DNA of 64,000 bases from Marinobacter mangrovi (GTDB lineage Bacteria > Pseudomonadota > Gammaproteobacteria > Pseudomonadales > Oleiphilaceae), in NCBI RefSeq assembly GCF_016798325.1, contig NZ_JAERVO010000008.1, positions 179,052 through 243,051 on the forward strand, given 5' to 3'. Each line of letters starts with the position of its first letter. Positions within the stretch are counted from its first letter, which is position 1. Below the pieces are notes generated by a model. That model did no database searches. It was given only the letters and a program-made list of their open reading frames with translations, and had not been told where the DNA came from. Below are positions 17,930-26,751 of this stretch, one piece after another. A program made the translations under genes and the position numbers.

Positions 17930-19317
17930 GCCGCACCCTCCTTTTCTTCACGTTCCGATTCAGTCGTCGGGATAAAGCGCACCTTTTCGGCAGCAATCGC
18001 CCGGGCCATCTCGTCCTGCCAGTGCTGGTGATGGTTGACGTAGAGGCCTTCGTCTTCCGGCTTGGCGCCGCTCATGATCGGTTTCATGTCGATCTGGTTG
18101 GCGTGCTCGTCGGGGCCGTCGATCCAGTGCGCTGCGCCGCGGCTCATGTCGTTCCAGCGCATGCCCCGGGCTTCGTAGCCGCTCTGGCAGCCGCGGAACT
18201 CTTCCAGGTCATCGGGCGTGCCCATGCCGGACACGTTGAAGAAGTCCTCATACTGACGGATGCGCTTGGCCCGCAGCTCGGCCGGCTCGTTCTTCGGCGC
18301 GAAGGCATAGATGGTGATCTCGGTCTTGTTGACGTCGATCGGCCGCGCGACCCGGATCTGGGTGGAGAACTGGTCCATCAGGTACACGTTCGGGTACAGG
18401 CACAGGTTCTTGGTGGTTCGCACGATGGAATCCGCGCGGGCCTCGCCGTAGGTCTTTTGCAGGCGCTCCAGCTGGCTGAAGATGGGCCGTACTTCCGGGT
18501 TCAACAGGCGGGTCCACAGCATCATGTGGCCGTTCTCGAAGGAATAAAAACCGCCCTCGGCCGACCAGCTCTTGGCGTCCACCGCCTCGGTGCCGCCCTT
18601 CTCGTAGTTGCGCTGGCCCATGGTGGACAGGTAGTTCCAGTGCACGGTGCTGACGTGGTAGCCGTCGGCGCCGTTCTCGGCGGTCAGCTTCCAGTTGCCC
18701 TCGTAGGTGTAGGTGGAGTTGCCGCGCAGGACCTCCAGACCGTCCTCGGACTGGTCGACGATGTTGTCGATGATCTTCGTGGTTTCACCCAAGTACTCAT
18801 CCAGCGGGACGACATCCGCGTTCAGACTGCCGAACAGGAAGCCGCGATAGTTCTCGAACTTCGGCATCTGCTTCAGGTCGTGGGAACCCTCGGTGTTGAA
18901 CTGCGCCGGGTAACCGCCCTTCTTCTGATCCTTGGCCTTGAGCAGCTTGCCGTCGTTGCGGAAGGTCCAGCCGTGGAACGGGCAGGTGAAGGACGTCTTG
19001 TTGCCCCGCTTCTTGCGGCACAGCGTGGCGCCGCGGTGGGAACAGGTGTTGAGAATCGCCTTCAGCTCGCCGTCTTTCGTCCGGGTGATGATCACCGGCT
19101 GACGACCCACGGTGACGGTGAAGTAATCGCCGGGCTCTGGAATCTGGCTCTCGTGCGCCAGGTAGACCCAGTTGCCCTCGAAGACGTACTTCATTTCCAG
19201 TTCGAACAGCTCCCGATCGGTAAAGATAGCCCGGTCGCACTGGTAGCGGCCGGTGTCCGGATCGGCGACGACCGCGTTGTTGACGGTCTTTGCGAGTTGG
19301 TCGAGTTTTGTTGTCAT
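17926..19317 (-). CDS. benA: Benzoate 1,2-dioxygenase large (alpha) subunit BenA
   Basis: Catalytic subunit (463 residues) that dihydroxylates benzoate to the cis-diol. The Rieske [2Fe-2S] ligands are CSHRG (near residue 93) and CPFHGW (near 113). The mononuclear iron His pair is in [10 protein letters not shown] near 218-224. Length and subunit order match benABCD of Pseudomonas and Acinetobacter. The start is ATG at 19317 (MTTKLDQ) directly after GGAGAGAGGAC. It follows catA by 118 bases on the same strand, so a continuous cat-ben transcript is possible, although an internal promoter in that gap cannot be excluded. Confidence 0.96.
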   Translation of the reverse strand: MTTKLDQLAKTVNNAVVADPDTGRYQCDRAIFTDRELFELEMKYVFEGNWVYLAHESQIPEPGDYFTVTVGRQPVIITRTKDGELKAILNTCSHRGATLCRKKRGNKTSFTCPFHGWTFRNDGKLLKAKDQKKGGYPAQFNTEGSHDLKQMPKFENYRGFLFGSLNADVVPLDEYLGETTKIIDNIVDQSEDGLEVLRGNSTYTYEGNWKLTAENGADGYHVSTVHWNYLSTMGQRNYEKGGTEAVDAKSWSAEGGFYSFENGHMMLWTRLLNPEVRPIFSQLERLQKTYGEARADSIVRTTKNLCLYPNVYLMDQFSTQIRVARPIDVNKTEITIYAFAPKNEPAELRAKRIRQYEDFFNVSGMGTPDDLEEFRGCQSGYEARGMRWNDMSRGAAHWIDGPDEHANQIDMKPIMSGAKPEDEGLYVNHHQHWQDEMARAIAAEKVRFIPTTESEREEKEGAA

Positions 19318-19435
19318 GTCCTCTCTCCTTTTCGCCTTTTTTCGGCGTGAGAGTCCCCGGCCAGCCCTGTCTGGGACAGGCCGGATCACTAAAGCACGGA
19401 AGCGTTGGAATTAAGCCGGGCGCTCAGTCCTCAGC

Positions 19436-20377
19436 TCAGGCGGATTCACCTTCCAGCGCGCGCTGGCGGGGGTGGCGTTCCTGCTGGTCGGTGGCCTCCG
19501 TCGACAGCAGCTGCACGTCGAACACCAGCTTGTTGAACGGGCCGTTCAGCCCGTACTGCTCGGCCTCGGCAGGATCGTCGATGCGATGGGCCTCAACGAC
19601 CAGGTCGTCACGCGTGGCGAAGGCAAAATCGTCGTAGGTGTATTCATCGCCGGCCAGGTTGATCTGCGTCGTGAGGTGGCGGTAACCCGGTGCGGAGATG
19701 AAGTAGTGGATGTGCGCCGGTCGACGACCGTGTCGGCCAAGCAGGTTCAGCAGCGTCTGGGTCGACCCTTCCGGCGGACAGCCGTAACCGGACGGAATAA
19801 TGGTGCGGGCGGTGTAGCGGCCATCGGCATCGGTGCGGATACGACGACGCAGGTTGTATTCGCTCTGCGACGGGTCGAAGTAGGAATAGCCGCCCTTGCT
19901 GTCGGCGTGCCAGATATCCACCATCGCGTTGGCAATCGGCTGGTCATTCTCGTCCGTCACCCGACCGGTGATGATGGCGGTTTCGGCATCCGTGTCCGTG
20001 CCGTCGTCCATCCGCGCAAAGCCGTCACTGATTGGCGCGCCGGCGACGTACAGCGGACCTTCGATCGTGCGCGGAGTCCCTCCGGTGAGGCCGGCCTCGG
20101 CATCCTCAGCGTCCATGCGGATATCCAGGTAATGATCCATGCCCAGACCCGGCGCCAGCAACGGGGCTTCGCCATTCTGACCCAAGCTATTGATGTAGTA
20201 GACCGCGCTCCAGAATTCCTCGGGCGTCACGTCGAAGTCTTCGACAATCTGAAAGATGTCGTGCATCAGGCGATGGACGATTTGCTTCACGCGCTCGTTG
20301 CCGCCGTCATTATCCAGGCCAGCAACCTTCTTGAGCAGCGCCTGGACTTCTGGGGTATGCATCGTTTTGACAGTCAT
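19436..20377 (-). CDS. catA: Catechol 1,2-dioxygenase CatA
   Basis: Intradiol dioxygenase (313 residues) opening catechol to cis,cis-muconate. Iron ligands are two Tyr and two His; visible motifs are GPLYVAG, PSGYGCPPEGSTQ and RRPAHIHYFISAPGY. An N-terminal helical dimerisation domain of ~100 residues precedes the catalytic beta-sandwich. The start is ATG at 20377, with GGAGGAA upstream. It lies between catC and benA on the same strand, joining the lower and upper benzoate pathway. Confidence 0.96.
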   Translation of the reverse strand: MTVKTMHTPEVQALLKKVAGLDNDGGNERVKQIVHRLMHDIFQIVEDFDVTPEEFWSAVYYINSLGQNGEAPLLAPGLGMDHYLDIRMDAEDAEAGLTGGTPRTIEGPLYVAGAPISDGFARMDDGTDTDAETAIITGRVTDENDQPIANAMVDIWHADSKGGYSYFDPSQSEYNLRRRIRTDADGRYTARTIIPSGYGCPPEGSTQTLLNLLGRHGRRPAHIHYFISAPGYRHLTTQINLAGDEYTYDDFAFATRDDLVVEAHRIDDPAEAEQYGLNGPFNKLVFDVQLLSTEATDQQERHPRQRALEGESA

Positions 20378-20482
20378 TGCGTATTCCTCCGGTGTTGGTC
20401 TTGTTCTTGTCACTCTCATCAGAAAGCAGTGGTTATGGATGGCAACCGATTCCGCGGCCGCCGTGATCTGTCATTCCCTGGC

Positions 20483-20773
20483 TTATCGGTCGTCCTCGTG
20501 AATGGACGACGGGTGCCGGCACAGCGGCGCCACCGAGATGTCCATGTAGGGGAACAGCGGCAGGCTGCTCACCAGGTCGTGCAATTCCGCGTTATCCGCC
20601 ACGTCGAAGATGCTGACGTTGGCGTAGGTGCCGCTGACCCGCCACAGGTGACGCCACTTGCCCTGCTGCTGCAGCTCCTGGGCATAGGCTTTTTCCCGCG
20701 CCTTGATGTCGGCGGCGACTTCGGCCGGCATGTCCGCCGGCAGATTGACCTTCATTTCAACTTTGAACAGCAT
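20483..20773 (-). CDS. catC: Muconolactone delta-isomerase CatC
   Basis: Small (96-residue) decameric isomerase converting muconolactone to 3-oxoadipate enol-lactone. It begins with the family pattern MLFKVEMKVNLP, has the central KWRHLWRVSG strand and ends near SVAPLCRHPSS. It starts at ATG 20773, 35 bases after the catB stop on the same strand. The product feeds PcaD, encoded at 26.7 kb. Confidence 0.94.
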   Translation of the reverse strand: MLFKVEMKVNLPADMPAEVAADIKAREKAYAQELQQQGKWRHLWRVSGTYANVSIFDVADNAELHDLVSSLPLFPYMDISVAPLCRHPSSIHEDDR

Positions 20774-20808
20774 GGAAACTCCTTGCGTAACGGGGTTCAG
20801 ACCGCCGC

Positions 20809-21927
20809 TCACTTACGGCGGTAGTGCTCAAGCTTGTCTTCGTCGATGGCGATGCCCAGGCCCGGGCCGTCCGGCAGCTCGACCCCGTTATCGCGGTAGT
20901 TCAGCGGCGTAACGACAATGTCGTCCTTCATCAGCAGCGGGCCGAACATTTCTGTGCCCCAGTGCAGCGTTTCCAGAGTCGACCAGGCGTGCAGCGACGC
21001 CGCGGTGCCGATCGTGCCCTCCAGCATGGTGCCGCCATAAAGACCAATACCCGCCGCCGAAGCGACCGCCGCCAACTCCAGTACCCGCGCCGGACCGCCG
21101 GACTTGGCAATCTTCAGGGCATAGGCGCCGCCGAATCCGGCCGCCGCCAGGTTGAAGCCGTCCGTCGCATCGGCCACCGCCTCATCCGCCAGGATGGGGA
21201 GATGGAACTTGTCGGACAGACGCACCAGCGAATCGAAATGTTTCATCGGCGTGGGCTGCTCGACCAGATCGATCCCCGCGGCCTGCAGTTCGGCCATGCC
21301 TTTGGCGGCTGTGGCTTCGTCCCAGGCCTGGTTGACGTCCACCCGGACACTGGCGCTGTCGCCCACTGCCTCCTTGATGGCCGCCACATGGCGCACGTCG
21401 TCCATCAGCGGACGGGATCCGATCTTGAGTTTGAAGTCGCAGTGGCGCTTGGCCTCGATCAGGTTCATGGCCTCATCGATGTCCTTGCCGGTATCGCCAC
21501 TGGCCAGGGTCCAGAGCACCGGCATGTGCGTGTGCACGGCGCCGCCCAGCAGTTCGGCAAGCGGCCGCTGCAGACGTTTGCCCTGCAGGTCCAGTAACGC
21601 CGTTTCGATCGCCGACTTGGCCAGGGTGTTGCCACGGATGACACGTCCCAGCCTTACCTTTAAGGTATTAATATTGTCCGCCGGTTGATTTATGAGCAGC
21701 GGCGCCACGTAGTGATCAATGGTCAGTTTGACGCTTTCCGGACTTTCCGGACCGTAAGCCAGGCCGCCGATGGTGGTCGCCTCGCCCAGGCCTTCGATGC
21801 CATCGGAATCCGTCACGCGAACGATGACCATGGTCTGAACCCCCATGGTTGTCATCGATAGCTTGTGGGGACGAATGGTCGGGATGTCGACCAGGATGGC
21901 TTCGATGGATTGAATGGTGGCGCTCAT
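20809..21927 (-). CDS. catB: Muconate cycloisomerase CatB
   Basis: Mn-dependent cycloisomerase of the enolase superfamily (372 residues) forming muconolactone from cis,cis-muconate. The MLE signature includes the catalytic Lys in FKLKIG near 167, metal ligands in VDVNQAWD, LVEQP and ILADEAV, and the second catalytic Lys in LKIAKSGG. It is the first gene of the cat-ben run and is divergent from the LysR activator gene, with a 107-base control region between them. Confidence 0.96.
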   Translation of the reverse strand: MSATIQSIEAILVDIPTIRPHKLSMTTMGVQTMVIVRVTDSDGIEGLGEATTIGGLAYGPESPESVKLTIDHYVAPLLINQPADNINTLKVRLGRVIRGNTLAKSAIETALLDLQGKRLQRPLAELLGGAVHTHMPVLWTLASGDTGKDIDEAMNLIEAKRHCDFKLKIGSRPLMDDVRHVAAIKEAVGDSASVRVDVNQAWDEATAAKGMAELQAAGIDLVEQPTPMKHFDSLVRLSDKFHLPILADEAVADATDGFNLAAAGFGGAYALKIAKSGGPARVLELAAVASAAGIGLYGGTMLEGTIGTAASLHAWSTLETLHWGTEMFGPLLMKDDIVVTPLNYRDNGVELPDGPGLGIAIDEDKLEHYRRK

Positions 21928-22017
21928 GGGGTCTCCGGATCGCGAACTGTTTAGCCGTGTTCAGTTCACGGTACGAAGTTTCACGGACTCGCACCAATAT
22001 TGATTAAATAGCGAGCA

Positions 22018-22032
22018 ATACCCTGGAGGTAT
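22018..22032. promoter_or_regulatory. ATAC-N7-GTAT site, candidate CatR/CatM/BenM operator
   Basis: Exact match to the ATAC-N7-GTAT half-palindrome bound by the LysR proteins CatM and BenM of Acinetobacter. It lies ~95 bases upstream of catB and overlaps the ribosome site of the regulator's own gene (ATG 22035). An additional ATTG-N13-CAAT inverted repeat at 21999-22019 abuts it. The position allows both activation of catB and autorepression. It is inferred from consensus. Confidence 0.55.
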
Positions 22033-22034
22033 GG

Positions 22035-22937
22035 ATGGAGTTGAGACATCTGAGGTACTTCTGCGTGGTTGCCGAAGAGCTCAACCTGACCCGCGCAGCG
22101 GAGCGGCTGTTTATCGCCCAGCCGCCGCTGACCCGTCAGGTCAAACAACTGGAGGAGGAAATCGGTGCGGTGCTGTTCAACCGCAAACCGAGGGGGCTGG
22201 AGCTGACGGAAGCCGGCCAGTACTTTCTGGACCAGGCGCGCCAGATCCTCGACAAGGTCGACGCCACCGTCGCGGACACGCGGCGCATCAGTCAGCACGG
22301 CAAAACCGTCTTTGCGATCGGCTTTGTGCCCTCCATCTTCTACGGCCAGTTGCCGCTGATGGTGCGCCGGCTGCGCAGGAACAAGAACCTGGAAATCGTG
22401 CTGCACGAGCTGAAGACCCGAGAGCAAATCGATGCCCTCAAGAGCGGCAAAATCGATCTGGGGTTCGGTCGCCTGCGGATCGACGACCCGGACGTGGAGC
22501 AGGAACTGCTGTTCAACGAGCCGATGATCGCCGCCTTACCCGCCTCACATCCGCTAGCGAAGAAGATGCCGTCCATGAAGGAGTTGGCGGACATTCCGCT
22601 AATCACGTTTCCGTCCGGGCCGGGCCCCAACTTCGCGGATATTACCCAGGGTCTTTTCCACCGGCGCGGTTTGAGGGTGAACGTGATTCAACAGGTGAAC
22701 GACGTGCAGACGGCGCTATCGCTGGTCGCTTCGGATATGGGTTTTACGCTGGTGCCGGAACAGGTCCGCCGGCTGGGCCGGGAAGGCGTGGAATACGTGC
22801 CGCTGGATGACGACAGCATCACCAGCCCCGTTCTCGCCTCGCGGCGCAAGGGCGAGGACCCCAACGCGGTCATGCGCCTGGCGAACACCATTCTCCACGA
22901 ACTGGTCGAGAACCGCCTGACCGGGCGCTATCCATAA
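22035..22937 (+). CDS. catR: LysR-type activator of catechol/benzoate genes (CatR/CatM-like)
   Basis: 300-residue LysR protein. It has the N-terminal winged helix MELRHLRYFCVVAEELN...AAERLFIAQPPLTRQ typical of the CatR/BenM/CbnR clade and a C-terminal effector domain, where muconate would bind (inference from family). It is divergent from catB and has an ATAC-N7-GTAT site in the shared region. No XylS-type BenR or second LysR gene for the ben genes is seen, so this protein may control the whole catBCA-benABCD run. Start ATG 22035 after GGAGG. Confidence 0.9.
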   Translation: MELRHLRYFCVVAEELNLTRAAERLFIAQPPLTRQVKQLEEEIGAVLFNRKPRGLELTEAGQYFLDQARQILDKVDATVADTRRISQHGKTVFAIGFVPSIFYGQLPLMVRRLRRNKNLEIVLHELKTREQIDALKSGKIDLGFGRLRIDDPDVEQELLFNEPMIAALPASHPLAKKMPSMKELADIPLITFPSGPGPNFADITQGLFHRRGLRVNVIQQVNDVQTALSLVASDMGFTLVPEQVRRLGREGVEYVPLDDDSITSPVLASRRKGEDPNAVMRLANTILHELVENRLTGRYP

Positions 22938-22947
22938 GCCTGTTCGG

Positions 22948-23727
22948 TTAACGGGTGGTTTCGCGCACCCGTTCGGCCACCTGCTGCAGGCGGGGCAGAT
23001 AGCTGTTGGTCAGCGTGTCCATGTCCACCCGGGCGGCGTTGGTACTGATGTTGATGGCGCCCAACAATTCTCCATCGCCGGCAAAAACGGGCACGGCGGC
23101 CGAACGCAGCCCCAGGTCCAGCTCCTGATCCACGATGCAGTAGCCCTGCTCCCGGCCTTGGAGAATGGCTTTTCTCAGGCCATCCACCGAATCGACCGAG
23201 GCCGGCGTGTGGCGATGCACCTCGACCTGGGCCAGGAACTGCTCCAGCTCGTCATCCGGCAACTGCGCCAGTAGGATCCGCCCCATGGACGTATAGGCCG
23301 CCGGCAGACGCGTACCCACTGACAGACTGATCGCCATTAGCCGGTGTCGGGCCGCCGAACGCACCACATAAACCACATCCTGACCGTCCAGCACGGCCAG
23401 CGACGATGACTCCCCGAGATCAGCCGTAATGTCCTCCAGGTACTGCTGGATGACGGCCCGATAGCGGTTCGACGCCTGATAGGCATAGCCCAGCTGCAAC
23501 ACCCGCGGCGTCAGCTCGAAGTAGCGACCGTTGCGCCGCACGTAGCCCAGGGCGTGCAGGGTCAGCAGGAACCGGCGCGCCTTGGCCCGATCCATATCCG
23601 CACGCGCGGCCACTTCACTGAGGGTCATGCGCTGATGCTCGGCGTCGAACGACTGCAGTACGGTGAGCCCAGAGGCCAGGGCCCCGACGTAATCCCGATC
23701 GCCCGGCTTCAGTGTCTTGTCTTCCAT
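22948..23727 (-). CDS. pcaR: IclR-family regulator of the 3-oxoadipate pathway (PcaR-like)
   Basis: 259-residue IclR protein. The N-terminal winged helix (YVGALASGLTVLQSFD...SEVAARADMDRAKARRFL, residues ~15-70) is followed by the IclR effector domain (GTRLPAAYTSMGR, DQELDLGLRSAAVPV). PcaR/PobR-clade proteins bind 3-oxoadipate or 4-hydroxybenzoate and activate pca genes; 3-oxoadipate is the likely ligand here by position. It starts at ATG 23727 with aggag upstream and is divergent from pcaI. Palindromic TTCG-CGAA operators lie in the shared region. A closer match to a paralogous IclR cannot be ruled out. Confidence 0.87.
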   Translation of the reverse strand: MEDKTLKPGDRDYVGALASGLTVLQSFDAEHQRMTLSEVAARADMDRAKARRFLLTLHALGYVRRNGRYFELTPRVLQLGYAYQASNRYRAVIQQYLEDITADLGESSSLAVLDGQDVVYVVRSAARHRLMAISLSVGTRLPAAYTSMGRILLAQLPDDELEQFLAQVEVHRHTPASVDSVDGLRKAILQGREQGYCIVDQELDLGLRSAAVPVFAGDGELLGAINISTNAARVDMDTLTNSYLPRLQQVAERVRETTR

Positions 23728-23783
23728 TCCTGCTCCTGTTGGGGTGCCGCCACACGGTGGTCTGCGACCGAATGGTAGCAGCT

Positions 23784-23800
23784 TGTTCGTTCTGCGAACA
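23784..23800. promoter_or_regulatory. IclR/PcaR-type palindrome near pcaR start
   Basis: A perfect palindrome TGTTCG-TTCTG-CGAACA, 57 bases upstream of the pcaR start. It has the same TTCG/CGAA arms as the pcaI operator, suggesting autoregulation. Confidence 0.6.
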
Positions 23801-23833
23801 CTCGTTCTCAAAGCGGTTGTTCAAACTTTGCAC

Positions 23834-23863
23834 TTGACGAAAGTAAATCCTTCACGTCATTAT
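23834..23863 (+). promoter_or_regulatory. Putative sigma-70 promoter of pcaIJFD
   Basis: TTGACG (23834-23839) and CATTAT (23858-23863) separated by 18 bases. The -10 hexamer touches the operator that follows. It is read from hexamer similarity only. Confidence 0.5.
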
Positions 23864-23897
23864 GTTCGCATATTAAACTTATATTCGTATTGCGAAC
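23862..23897. promoter_or_regulatory. PcaR-type tandem operator of pcaI
   Basis: 36-bp element with a half-site GTTCG at 23864-23868 and a palindromic site TTCG-TATTG-CGAA at 23884-23896, 32 bases before pcaI. 30 of 36 bases are identical to the element at 32236-32271 ahead of the AtoE-like transporter gene. TTCG/CGAA arms are typical of PcaR/PobR operators. Confidence 0.65.
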
Positions 23898-23928
23898 AAA
23901 CAACACCAAGTGCCAGAGGAGAATTGCC

Positions 23929-24744
23929 ATGGCCGAATTTCTCTCTCTTAAAGAGGCGGTCAGCCGCCACATCAACGATGGCGATACCGTCGCCATGGAA
24001 GGGTTTACCCACCTGATTCCCTTTGCTGCGGGACACGAGATCATCCGCCAGGAGAAGCGTGACCTGACGCTGATCCGCATGACGCCGGACCTGGTATACG
24101 ACCAGATGATCGGCGCCGGCTGCGCGAAGAAGCTGATTTTCTCATGGGGCGGCAACCCGGGTGTCGGCTCCCTGCACCGCCTGCGGGACGCCGTCGAACG
24201 CGGCTGGCCGAACCAGCTCGAAATCCTCGAACACAGCCACGCCGCCATGGCCTGTGCCTATGAAGCCGGCGCTGCGGGCCTGCCGTTGGCCGTCCTGCGC
24301 GGCTATATCGGCAGCGACCTGCCCAAGGTCAACGACCAGATCAAGTTCATCGAGTGCCCGTTTACCGGTGAGAAACTGGCGGCCGTCCCGTCCGTGCGCC
24401 CGGACGTGTCCGTGATTCACGCCCAGCGCGCCGACCGTAAAGGCAACGTCCTGGTGGAAGGCATCATCGGCATCCAGAAGGAGGCCGTACTGGCCGCCAA
24501 GCGCAGCATTGTGACCGTCGAGGAAGTGGTGGATGACCTGGGCGCGTCCGTGAACGCCTGCGTGCTGCCGTCCTGGGCGATCACGGCCATTGCCGAAGCG
24601 CCGAAAGGGGCCAAGCCGTCCTACGCGCTGGGCTACTACGACCGCGATAACGCCTTCTATAAGGAATGGGACGGAATCGCCCGCGACCGCGACGCCTTCC
24701 AGGCGTGGCTGAACGAGAATGTCTTCGAGAACGGAGGTGCCTGA
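23929..24744 (+). CDS. pcaI: 3-oxoadipate CoA-transferase subunit A
   Basis: Alpha subunit (271 residues) of the enzyme that moves CoA from succinyl-CoA to 3-oxoadipate. It has the family I CoA-transferase fold, with glycine-rich N-terminal motifs MEGFTHLIPFAAGHE and FSWGGNPGVGS. Start ATG 23929 (MAEFLSL) after AGAGGAG. The beta-subunit start lies two bases after the stop codon. It is first gene of pcaIJFD. Glutaconate-CoA-transferase-like proteins share the fold; the link to pcaF and pcaD decides the call. Confidence 0.94.
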   Translation: MAEFLSLKEAVSRHINDGDTVAMEGFTHLIPFAAGHEIIRQEKRDLTLIRMTPDLVYDQMIGAGCAKKLIFSWGGNPGVGSLHRLRDAVERGWPNQLEILEHSHAAMACAYEAGAAGLPLAVLRGYIGSDLPKVNDQIKFIECPFTGEKLAAVPSVRPDVSVIHAQRADRKGNVLVEGIIGIQKEAVLAAKRSIVTVEEVVDDLGASVNACVLPSWAITAIAEAPKGAKPSYALGYYDRDNAFYKEWDGIARDRDAFQAWLNENVFENGGA

Positions 24745-24745
24745 G

Positions 24746-25522
24746 ATGAGCCTGGAATTCACTTCGTCTGAAATGATGAGCGTGACCGCTGCGCGGGCGC
24801 TGAACAACGACATGACCTGCTTCGTCGGGATTGGTCTGCCCAGCGAGGCCGCCAACCTGGCGCGCCTGACCCACGCACCGGACGTCACCCTGATCTACGA
24901 ATCCGGCACGCTGCAAACCAAGCCGGAGGTACTGCCGCTGTCCATCGGTGACGGCGAATTGTGCGAATCCGCCTTGACCACCGTGTCCGTACCGGAGATG
25001 TTCCGCTACTGGCTGCAGGGCGGCAAAGTCAGCGTCGGCTTCCTCGGCACCGCCCAGATCGACCGCTACGCCAACATCAACACCACCCTGATCGGCGACT
25101 ACCGCGAACCGAAGGTCCGCCTGCCCGGCGGTGGCGGTGCCCCGGAAATCGGCACCAATGCCCATGAAGTGTTCATCACCGTGAAGCACTCCAAGCGCAC
25201 CTTCGTGAAGGATGTGGACTTCATCACCACCGTCGGCTTTGGCCGGGACGGCAAGGCGCGGGACAATGTGCCCAACATTGGTCGCGGCCCGACCGTGGTG
25301 ATCACGGACCTGTGCATTCTCAAGCCGGATCCGGAGACCAAGGAACTGGTGGTCACTTCCCTGCACCCGGGCGTCACCCGTGAGCAGGTGATCGAGGCCA
25401 CCGGCTGGGAGATCCGCTTTGCCGACCAGGTGGACACCACGCCGGAGCCGTCTGCGAAGGAACTCGAGGTGCTGCGCGATCTCAAGGCCCGCACCAACGC
25501 CCACCATGCCGGCCAACAGTGA
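24746..25522 (+). CDS. pcaJ: 3-oxoadipate CoA-transferase subunit B
   Basis: Beta subunit (258 residues) carrying the catalytic Glu that forms the glutamyl-CoA thioester, seen in LIYESGTL near residue 51. Start ATG 24746 (MSLEFTS), which gives the minimal overlap with pcaI. A glycine-rich stretch LPGGGGAPEIG follows near residue 118. It is translated with pcaI as an equimolar complex. Confidence 0.94.
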   Translation: MSLEFTSSEMMSVTAARALNNDMTCFVGIGLPSEAANLARLTHAPDVTLIYESGTLQTKPEVLPLSIGDGELCESALTTVSVPEMFRYWLQGGKVSVGFLGTAQIDRYANINTTLIGDYREPKVRLPGGGGAPEIGTNAHEVFITVKHSKRTFVKDVDFITTVGFGRDGKARDNVPNIGRGPTVVITDLCILKPDPETKELVVTSLHPGVTREQVIEATGWEIRFADQVDTTPEPSAKELEVLRDLKARTNAHHAGQQ

Positions 25523-25530
25523 GGTGAATC

Positions 25531-26736
25531 ATGACTGACGTCTATCTCTGCCATCCCCGCCGTTCGGCCGTCGGCCGTTTCGGTGGCACCCTCGCCAGCG
25601 TGCGTCCCGACGACCTGGCGGCTCACATTTTCAAGGCCGTCCTGGCCGAAGCGCCGGAGCTGGATCCGGCCGCCATCGATGAAGTCATTATGGGCTGCGC
25701 CAACCAGGCCGGTGAAGACAACCGCAACGTCGCGCGCATGTCCGCCCTGCTGGCGGGCCTGCCCACGTCCGTGCCCGGCACCACCCTGAACCGCCTGTGC
25801 GGCTCGGGCATGGACGCCGTCGGCACCGCATTCCGCGCCATCCGCGCCGGCGAGATGGACCTGGTCCTGGCCGGCGGTGTGGAATCCATGTCCCGCGCGC
25901 CCTATGTGCTGGGCAAGGCGGACAGCGCCTTTGCCCGTGGCCAGACCATCGAGGACACCACCATCGGCTGGCGTTTCGTGAACCCGCTGATGAAGCAGCA
26001 GTATGGCATCGATTCCATGCCGGAAACCGCTGAGAACGTGGCGGAACAATACAACGTCTCCCGCGAGGATCAGGATCTGTTTGCCGTTCGCTCCCAGGAG
26101 AAAGCGGAAGCCGCCCGGGAAGCCGGTCGCCTGGCCGAGGAAATCGTGCCGGTCAGCATCCCGCGCCGCAAGCAGGAGCCGCTGGTTTTCGACACCGACG
26201 AGCATCCCCGCGCCGGCACCACCGTGGAAAAGCTGGCGAGGCTGCCCACACCGTTCCGTGAGAATGGCTCGGTGACCGCCGGTAACGCCTCCGGCGTGAA
26301 CGACGGCGCCGCGGCCATGCTGGTGGCCAGCGAGGCGGCTGTGAAGGCCCACGGCCTCAAGCCGATGGCCCGCATCCTGGGCATGGCCACCGCCGGTGTG
26401 GAACCGCTCGTGATGGGCATCGGCCCGGTCCCGGCGACCCGGAAGTTGCTCAAGCGCCTGGGCATGACCGTCGACCAGCTCGACGTGATCGAACTGAACG
26501 AGGCGTTCGCGGCCCAGGGTCTGGCGGTCCTGCGTGAACTGGGCATCGCCGATGACGACGCCCGCGTGAATCCGAACGGCGGCGCCATCGCACTGGGCCA
26601 TCCGCTGGGCATGTCCGGCGCGCGCATCCTGCAATCCGCCGCCCACGAACTGCAGCGCAGCGGTGGCCGCTACGCCCTGTGCACCATGTGCGTCGGCGTC
26701 GGCCAGGGCATCGCCACGCTGATCGAACGGGTCTGA
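25531..26736 (+). CDS. pcaF: 3-oxoadipyl-CoA thiolase
   Basis: Thiolase (401 residues) that splits 3-oxoadipyl-CoA into succinyl-CoA and acetyl-CoA, the end of the pathway. The nucleophilic Cys is in [10 protein letters not shown] near residue 90, the catalytic His in [10 protein letters not shown] near 357, and the second Cys in [10 protein letters not shown] near 387. The start has gaggtg upstream. The family also contains acetyl-CoA acetyltransferases; its place between pcaIJ and pcaD supports PcaF. Confidence 0.95.
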   Translation: MTDVYLCHPRRSAVGRFGGTLASVRPDDLAAHIFKAVLAEAPELDPAAIDEVIMGCANQAGEDNRNVARMSALLAGLPTSVPGTTLNRLCGSGMDAVGTAFRAIRAGEMDLVLAGGVESMSRAPYVLGKADSAFARGQTIEDTTIGWRFVNPLMKQQYGIDSMPETAENVAEQYNVSREDQDLFAVRSQEKAEAAREAGRLAEEIVPVSIPRRKQEPLVFDTDEHPRAGTTVEKLARLPTPFRENGSVTAGNASGVNDGAAAMLVASEAAVKAHGLKPMARILGMATAGVEPLVMGIGPVPATRKLLKRLGMTVDQLDVIELNEAFAAQGLAVLRELGIADDDARVNPNGGAIALGHPLGMSGARILQSAAHELQRSGGRYALCTMCVGVGQGIATLIERV

Positions 26737-26751
26737 TCGACAGGAGGAACC

